Made by a program: the position numbers and the translations under genes. Shown in pieces: positions 57,955-64,000 of a stretch of DNA of 64,000 bases. The stretch's first letter is position 1. Every line of letters starts with the position of its first letter. The notes beneath the pieces are model-generated. The model had not been told where the DNA came from and ran no database searches. It was given only the letters and a program-made list of their open reading frames with translations. The stretch comes from Macrocybe gigantea (lineage: Eukaryota; Basidiomycota; Agaricomycetes; Agaricales; Callistosporiaceae), in NCBI GenBank assembly GCA_011319805.1, contig SJRY01000077.1, positions 124,001 through 188,000 on the forward strand. The letters run 5' to 3'.

Positions 57955-59121
57955 ACTCGCAAGGTCTGCTTCGTAAAGGAGGTCAGTATCTTCTCGCTGG
58001 GATTCGGCTTGCCCCTTGTGACAGATTTGTTGTAGGCCCTGATCCTCAATGTGCCTTCGTACTAGTCTTTCTGTACCTAAAGTTTTGTAGTGAATCGCAG
58101 TCTTTGTCTTTTGCATGAATGGTCCACACTTGAGAGCACGTAAAGGCTTCACATTCTCCACATATCTGAATCATTGATTGCTAGGAGTCTTAGTCAAGGC
58201 CTTCGCGAGTGTTGCCGAGCTCTGCTGCCTGATCTGACCAAACAAAATTATCGTAGGCGTCTTGAAGAGCCTTTGGCACCAAGGCTGGATACTTGAAAAG
58301 GGTCATAAACTGTGCCGTGTGACTCATTGCGGTTCGGTCCAAAGCGCGTTTGTCACGTCCCACGAGATTCGTGACACGACTTGAACGCTTCAATTCAACT
58401 TGCAGGGAATCTACCTGAAAATATAGCTCAATGCGCTCTCAGCCTGCGCTTTCTCATACAAAGACTCGCTAGAATTCCGCCGACACATTGATCTGGATGG
58501 TCTCCCGAATTCATCTGCACTACTACCATCAGACTTTCGCGCCACCCGACTTCTACGTATGTTCGACTGAAACGTAAAATGTTCGCAGAACAGCCAAGCA
58601 ATTGCAAGTTATCGACGAACCGAATATACCCTGGTTGCACGCTTTAGTTATTCAATCAAGAGGGCCTTTTGGAGCTGTTTGACATAGGGAATGTAGGTCA
58701 ATCCTGGTGTGGAAAGACTGATTCCTGAAAACACTAGCTTGCGGTGTAACCGAAGCGACTAAGGACGGGTCTCAGTATCACCCCGGTCTACACAGAATGC
58801 GAGGCTTATGCAGTAGCCATCCATTACTCTTCGTTTTCAAACTACGAACACCAAAGGGTCGTTTGAATGTCACTATCCTTATAGAAACAGGTATCCGAAC
58901 AATGCAAGGAACTTGAACTTGACGGCTTCAATGGAGGACCCTTCTTACGGCGTTGTTTCTGACGGAGATACGGAACACCGGGAGTGAGGATGGATGATGA
59001 GAGAAAGGCGCCACAGGATGGCATCAAGCCTGTGCCTTCTATCTGTGGGGTTGGTCGGCTGCGGTATGGCACGGCTGTCAAAGGATATCCCATTCGTGGG
59101 GGCTCTGCACTGCCAGACGCG
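57955..59121 (-). other. Spacer between genes C and D with small conserved frames
   Basis: Holds two minus-strand frames matching the left arm: 58428-58640 (MQPGYIRFVDNLQLLGC...) and 58190-58393 (SSRVTNLVGRDKRALDRT..., ending NTREGLD). Here the second frame is continuous while its left-arm counterpart is broken. It reads ALVPKALQDAYDNFVWSDQA, which looks protein-like, but I do not recognise a family, and an in-frame stop separates the two pieces. Confidence 0.35.
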
Positions 59122-59129
59122 TATAAAAG
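59122..59129 (+). promoter_or_regulatory. TATA box of repeat-peptide gene D
   Basis: TATAAAAG in the context GACGCGTATAAAAG, 90 bases before the ATG at 59212. Confidence 0.75.
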
Positions 59130-59211
59130 CACAGTTCAATCGCACCTTGTTTGTCTCTCAGACTCGTTCTCGCATCTTCTGCACTCACAACTACAACGCA
59201 TATCTAACCAA

Positions 59212-59712
59212 ATGGCATCTGTGGGATCGTTCTCTGTCATCTCCGACGTGCTCTGGACTGACGGTAGTGTTTATGACAAGATCGACGTTGTCAAACCACC
59301 CAAGTGGCGCATTGGTCCTTGGCGCGTGGCTGCGGACGAGGTGCTCGCCGAGGCTGTTGACGCCATCAAGCCTCCGAAATGGCGCATTGGGCCGTGGCGC
59401 GTGGCTGCTGACGAGCTGGTCGAGGCAGACAGCATCAAACCGCCGAAGTGGCGCATCGGACCGTGGAGGGTTGCCGCGGACGAGATCATGGCGGACGGCG
59501 ATGCGATCAAGCCGCCCAAATGGGGCATCAGACGGTGGCGCGTCGCGGCCGACGAACTCGTTGAAGTCGACGCTATCAAGCCTCCCAAATGGCGCATTGG
59601 TCCCTGGCGCGTTGCTGCAGACGACGTCCTCGCGGACGCGGATAGCATCAAGCCTCCCAAGTGGCGCATTGGTCCGTGGCGAGTCGCCGCCGATGAGCTT
59701 CTCTATGCCTGA
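59212..59712 (+). CDS. Repeat-peptide precursor gene D (six KPPKWRIGPW units)
   Basis: Begins MAS. The next 60 nt (59221-59280) are in frame (VGSFSVISDVLWTDGSVYDK) and may be an unspliced intron equivalent, since the homologous place in genes B and C holds a 55-nt intron; here the donor is weak (GTGGGA). Six units follow with cores KPPKWRIGPWRVAADE; unit 4 carries the variant KPPKWGIRRWRVAADE as in gene A. Spacers: VLAEAVD, LVEADS, IMADGD, LVEVD and VLADADS; the end is ELLYA at 59712. The frame is intact. It is the counterpart of gene A, whose unit 5 is frameshifted. Confidence 0.83.
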   Translation: MASVGSFSVISDVLWTDGSVYDKIDVVKPPKWRIGPWRVAADEVLAEAVDAIKPPKWRIGPWRVAADELVEADSIKPPKWRIGPWRVAADEIMADGDAIKPPKWGIRRWRVAADELVEVDAIKPPKWRIGPWRVAADDVLADADSIKPPKWRIGPWRVAADELLYA

Positions 59713-60345
59713 GCCTCCCAAGTCCGTGCCTTGTGCATTTGGTAAGTCTTGGCTAGAATTCGTATTTGGAGGCCACTCAAAGAGTTTGTCAGAAGAACTA
59801 GTTTCTTTGAAGTATTTCGTAGGTTTCCAGTGATCCACGTCTATTTTCTGCCTGTCCTGTACTTCAAGTCTGTAGTAGATCCAAGTTTTATAAACGGAAT
59901 TTTGGTTCGTTGTGCTTTACCCCAAAGGACGCGTGTGTCACGCTGCACGATTCGCGTGACATAACCCTGGTCAAGAATTTTCCGATGGCCAGTTTTAATC
60001 CTCAAAGCCTCACAAGACGTATCCACATCAATATTTTCTTTCATCTTCCAGTTCAGAGCACTCTGTGATCGATAACTTATGCGCAAATTATATCAACATT
60101 GTTCGTTGCCCTCGTTTATGACGGCACTGTGACAGCGAATGCAACCTCACTTGCGACATTCATCTGCTCAACATGTACTTGAAGCTTTTGTGTCAGCGCT
60201 TGAAACATATTAGAGGCACGGCCTTCGACCATACTCGGATCAGACGGACGGGTTCTTTTCGAATGTCAGCCATCATGCCCTAGCTGAATTCCCCGCCTCT
60301 CGCTATTGAATCCCCCTCTTTCACCGTCCTTTACTGGCGTCGACC
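59713..60345. other. Intergenic region right of the duplication
   Basis: About 630 bases between gene D and the BTB gene. No coding exon was recognised. Confidence 0.4.
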
Positions 60346-61520
60346 ATGTCTGAAGATGTGGCGAACAAGGTAGAAGCCAGAAACCTCCAGTGCATCAAGA
60401 ATTTCATTCGCTCAGACTTTTGGTTTCTGGACGGCAATATCGTCATCGTCGCTGGTGAGGCCGCGTTCAAGGTCCACCGTGGTCAACTGGAGCGGCACTC
60501 GGAGATATTCCAGGATCTCTTCTCCATCGGGCAGCCCCTTGGCCATGATCTCATCGATGGCTGTGCGTGGGTGGAGCTCCACGACTCCCCAGCAGACGTA
60601 TTCTACTTCCTGAGCGCTCTCTACGATGGCTTGTATGTCAAATTAACCATTTCCTTTCTTCGCTGTGACTGATTGTCCTCTTAAGGTACTTCAAAACGCT
60701 CAGGGCAAACGATTTCGCCGCCATCGCGGGTGTTCTGCGACTATCCACCAAATACTTTGTGGAACACCTTCGTCAGCGCTGTCTAAATCGCCTCGGTCTT
60801 GATTGGCCGTCTACATTGGCCGGCTGGGATAGGCGAGAACGCGAAGCGACAGATGCTGCAGGCCGCTATGTTCCTCGCGACACATGTCCGCACCCTGTGC
60901 TCGTTATCCAGCTCGCTCAAGAACTGCAACTCTTGTCCTTTCTGCCAGCCGCATTCTACGATCTCTGTCGCTACGGACCGAGTAAGATCATGATCGGGGC
61001 AGTCCCATCACCTGTCCTCTTTGATTCGTACATCCCGCATTCGAAGCGGTCGAAATACCCAAAAAATGTCACTTTGTCTCGCAATGACTTGATCAAGGTC
61101 CTGAAAGGCAGGGAGGCGGTTCAGCGCTATATGGCCAATTTCATCGCCACACAGCTTCAGTCTCGGAAACCTTCTGCCGACTGCTTATACCAGTTCGAAA
61201 AGGACCCTAGCAGACCGTGTCATGAGTCGTTTTATTTCATCATGCTCAACGTCCTACGCTCGGTCGGCGGAATCGCGTGCGGGCGGGACGCGGATACTTT
61301 GTTCACGCTCATACAGGCCACGGATATGCTTTCGAGGACGGACTTTTCAGACGGACAGCGGCAATGTGGATTGAAGATCTGTTATCCGTGCAAAGTCGAG
61401 TTTGCTGCTTCTGCGGCCAAAGCTCGGCAGGAAGTTTGGTCGAGTCTGCCACAATGGTTCGAGCTAGAAGGTCATCCGCAGGGCGTGAACGAAGTGCTTA
61501 ACGTCGGAGATGTGATCTAG
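60346..61520 (+). CDS. BTB/POZ-domain protein
   Basis: Two exons; the junction at about 60630-60685 passes from LYDGL to YFKTLRANDFAA. The N-terminal half is a BTB fold: FWFLDGNIVIVAGEAAFKVH then LERHSEIFQDLFSIGQP, with FYFLSALYDGLYFK and IAGVLRLSTKYFVEHLRQRC. The C-terminal half holds helical parts (LVIQLAQELQLLSFLPAAFY) and a Cys-containing end. This layout matches a large family of fungal BTB proteins, probably adaptors for protein-protein contacts; partners unknown. The single frame is intact to 61520. Confidence 0.85.
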
Positions 61521-62039
61521 CTTTGCTTTCGCCTTTCTTCTCTTACTGTAATTTTCGCTTTTTTTTCGCTCTTTCTGCTTCTCTTGTTTTGTGCTTCGTT
61601 GATTTACTGTTGTCAATTTCCTTTTATTATGTCTTGCGTCACGTCCATGGATCCTGTCCTCAAGCAAGCGCTCATGATGCCAGCATGCGAGGCTGTACAT
61701 GTCGTCCCATTTCTATCAAAAAATGTGCAGAAGCTTCTATTAGGGTTGGACTGGTAAGTTGAAGTGCAGAAACTTCTCACGGAGTTGAATTGATCTGACC
61801 GCGCAACGATCATTCCCTTCACAGCATTTGAGCCAACGTGACTCGACACACAGGATTCGACACAAAACTGGTCTGTGGAAGGCCACGACCAGGTACACCC
61901 TTACAAGATCAGAAATCGAAGTTCTTTTCTGCGATACTCATCATGCAACGGCCCCGGCGTGCATATTTAAAGGTGCGCAGGCGTACATCCGCTGTCTCTT
62001 GACCCAAGTCCTGCTTTTGTCCCCGCCCTTTCTATTACT
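61521..62039. other. Intergenic region
   Basis: About 520 bases; T-rich sequence just after the BTB stop and nothing coding recognised. Confidence 0.4.
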
Positions 62040-64000
62040 ATGCATCGTCGTCTTTCTACCCTTGTGAAGAGCGTCCGCGATGAATCGGTTGACACCGAGT
62101 CCAATGATTCTACTGTCATCGCTGAGGAGCCTCTACCGGTGCCTTCTCTTAAAGTCAAACGTCTAGACTACTATTACAGTGGATGGTCGAAGACTTGGAA
62201 GTATAGGGTGTGTGCTGCCGTTCTGCCTTGCTTTGCATAGCTTTGATTCGGCGCTGCGTGCACGTAGAACATGAGTTCGAGAGTCACTGTTGAGACGATT
62301 CCTATTCTGCAGAGCAGCGGCAACAACGATGCATGGAAAGACTGCAGCTTTGTGTATATTCATCTCAGAATCCCACTAAATCTGCAATGAAACCTTACTA
62401 CCGTTACATCCCAGCCTGGTCCGCACGATTCCCAGAGAAGAGAACCGTGAGCCGACATTCAAACTTGTCGTCAAGAGTGAATACATCTTGAAGGCTTGCA
62501 AGGACGTTATCCATTCATGGCCTGGGGTTTCCTGGATTGCTAGTCCTCTTGAGGTACTTTTAATTTGCATCACACAGTGCAGCAGCTGATCGTAGATTTT
62601 CCTATCTATCTGTAAAGCTCGATCCGGAGATGTTCATTACCTTCTTCAAAGAGTTTATAAAGTACAGAGACTCGCTCTCGGATAAGAAGCCGAGGACGGA
62701 AGCCGAATCCCATATTTTATCTTCCGTCAACCTCCTCATCTCTTCCCTCTCTGTGGACTACCGTTCAACCTTGGCCACCCTTGACAATCTCCTTGCCCAT
62801 GGCGAAATCACGTTCGACCTTCTCTATGCTATTCTTATTCCCAGGACATTGTTCGTCACCCGCTGCGCTGTGACTGGTCAACCAAGGGTCTTCAAGCTGA
62901 TTTCTTTCCAACGCACGGCGTATGATGGGAAAATAGTCTATCTACTCAACTGCGAGAGCATAGACCTCGTTGATAGCATCATAGGAAATGAAATCAGTGT
63001 TGGCAGGGTGCAAGCCACTATTCTTCTGAAGTACTTCCGTGGAACGGTCAAGATTCAATCCTTGGACGCTTACCCTATCCAGTTCCACCCTGAGGAGGCA
63101 CAGCTGCGCGAATCGTTGTTGCGTCGTGGCAAGAAATGGGTTAGTCTTATAGGAATGCATCACAAGCAATTCAGCGGGATTGCTGCACTCAAGATGGGAG
63201 AGAAGCTTATGAAGCACAACGTACGGTATTCCTCTTATGCTTACGAGCGCGGCAGTTTCCCTGACCCGCTTCTTTAGGTGAAAGGCCGAATTATGGTGGA
63301 TAGAGGTCAGTCCTGTTCGTCTCCTCGTAGGCTTCATTTACTAAGTTGATGTTCAAGCCACTTTCAAGCGTTTGAATCCGACCTATCAGTTTCCACTGCC
63401 AGTTCCTTCGAATACTCACGTGAAGCAGCAACCTAACACTCAGCAACGACACATTCGCGACCCCACGCCCGGAATGGAACTTCTGCCTGTGCTGCCTCAG
63501 CCCGTAAACCCTCCGAACCAGTATGCCAATGGTAAATATAATGTAGCTCGCAAGTCAACATGTTGATAATTTGTTTTCAGTCGTCTTGGTTGAATCCCAG
63601 AAAGGGGGTGCCGCGGCCAACGACGTTCAATTGTCGGATGAAAAGCTGCTTCTGACGTCTACAGTCGTTTACGGTTTTAGTTTGTCGGACAAGATGTGGT
63701 GTGAGCGTCAAGATGTCTTTCAAATGCCATGTAGGACTGAATGGTCTACTCTAGTCGAATTTGATGTCGAACAAGTCCAAGACGTCCAATGGGACGTTGA
63801 CGCTTTCGCCAACCTTGTCCTTCCCGCTGATCGCAAGGAACCTCCTTCGTTCATTGGTCGAAGCGCATCATCGTGAACTGGGGTTCGACGACTTCATCAA
63901 AGGCAAAGGTCAGGGGCTTGTCATCAACCTTTTCGGGCCTCCTGGTGTCGGTGAGTCAATTGGAGTTATGATGAAGCAACTGGGCATTCACAGTTATCCA
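62040..64000 (+). CDS. AAA+ ATPase, 5' part (3' end outside window)
   Basis: ATG at 62040 (MHRRLSTLVKSVRDESVDTE). Exons then encode DYYYSGWSKTWKYR, TIPILQSSGNNDAWKDCSF and EPTFKLVVKSEYILKACKDV. A long exon follows with LDPEMFITFFKEFIKYRDSL and LLAHGEITFDLLYAILIPRT, the region typical of a domain found upstream of AAA modules in fungi (DUF7025-like). Further on are FSGIAALKMGEKLMKHN and VVLVESQKGGAAANDV. The last visible piece, GLVINLFGPPGV before a GTGAGT donor, is the start of a Walker A P-loop. Near 63840 the frame must change by one base (KEPPS against KELLRSLVEAHH), either one extra or two missing bases. Family members of this type are unfoldases of unknown substrate. Confidence 0.8.

Larger units (their letters stand above)
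57110..59712 (+). repeat. Inverted segmental duplication, right arm
   Basis: Counterpart of 44831-47500 in inverted orientation. It carries genes C and D, so the order B-A of the left arm is mirrored as C-D here. It surrounds the P450 / acetyl-CoA hydrolase / dienelactone hydrolase block together with the left arm, about 9.6 kb apart. Borders are approximate. Confidence 0.8.

Noticed and set aside
62040..64000. Treating the AAA+ gene as complete
   Set aside because: The P-loop is cut by an intron donor at about 63951 and the ATPase core lies outside the window.

Overview
The window comes from a filamentous basidiomycete, most likely a mushroom-forming agaricomycete. Genes on both strands are cut by many short introns of about 50-65 nt with GT-AG ends. 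Several multi-pass membrane, HNH and BTB proteins resemble families that I know mainly from Agaricomycetes. A chromodomain-bearing Ty3/Gypsy element is present. No rRNA, tRNA or CRISPR array was recognised. All identifications come from reading translations by eye; no database search was run.

Layout. 1-8.7 kb: 3' part of a GCN2-type eIF2alpha kinase (+), a family-16 methyltransferase (-) and two multi-pass membrane proteins (-). 9.7-18.6 kb: two tandem NAD(P)-dependent reductase paralogs (+). The first is split by a young 5.6-kb LTR retrotransposon (- orientation, identical 205-bp LTRs, 5-bp target duplication) that lands inside the codons of its catalytic YxxxK motif. 18.7-29.1 kb: a single-pass membrane protein, a multi-pass membrane protein with an in-frame stop, a hotdog thioesterase, and two long gene-poor stretches, one with a diverged duplicated sequence. 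29.1-44.5 kb: a disordered protein, ribosomal protein eL8 (-), a CIR_N/LENG1-like protein (-), a damaged HNH gene, an XPF/RAD1 nuclease, a small helical protein, a small hypothetical (-) and an F-box protein. 44.8-59.7 kb: an inverted segmental duplication whose two arms each carry two repeat-peptide genes. Between the arms lie a cytochrome P450, an acetyl-CoA hydrolase/CoA-transferase and a dienelactone hydrolase, all on the minus strand. 60.3-64 kb: a BTB/POZ protein and the 5' part of an AAA+ ATPase.

The most novel item is the family of four small genes (44831-45327, 46654-47152, 57453-57954, 59212-59712). Each encodes almost nothing but six copies of a 22-26-residue unit: an almost invariant cationic Trp/Pro/Arg core (KPPKWRIGPWRVAADE) followed by a variable acidic spacer. 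The core stays constant in protein while its codons vary synonymously. Each gene has a clear TATAAAA box 70-95 bp before the ATG. This architecture fits a multi-copy peptide precursor (RiPP-like or antimicrobial-peptide-like), although no signal peptide or regular Kex2 sites are visible. Linking the enclosed P450 and hydrolase genes to these peptides is only a hypothesis.

A caution on the sequence. At least eleven single-base frameshifts occur in otherwise good genes. All have the same direction (one base missing) and most lie in short homopolymers, so many probably reflect consensus errors rather than real gene loss.
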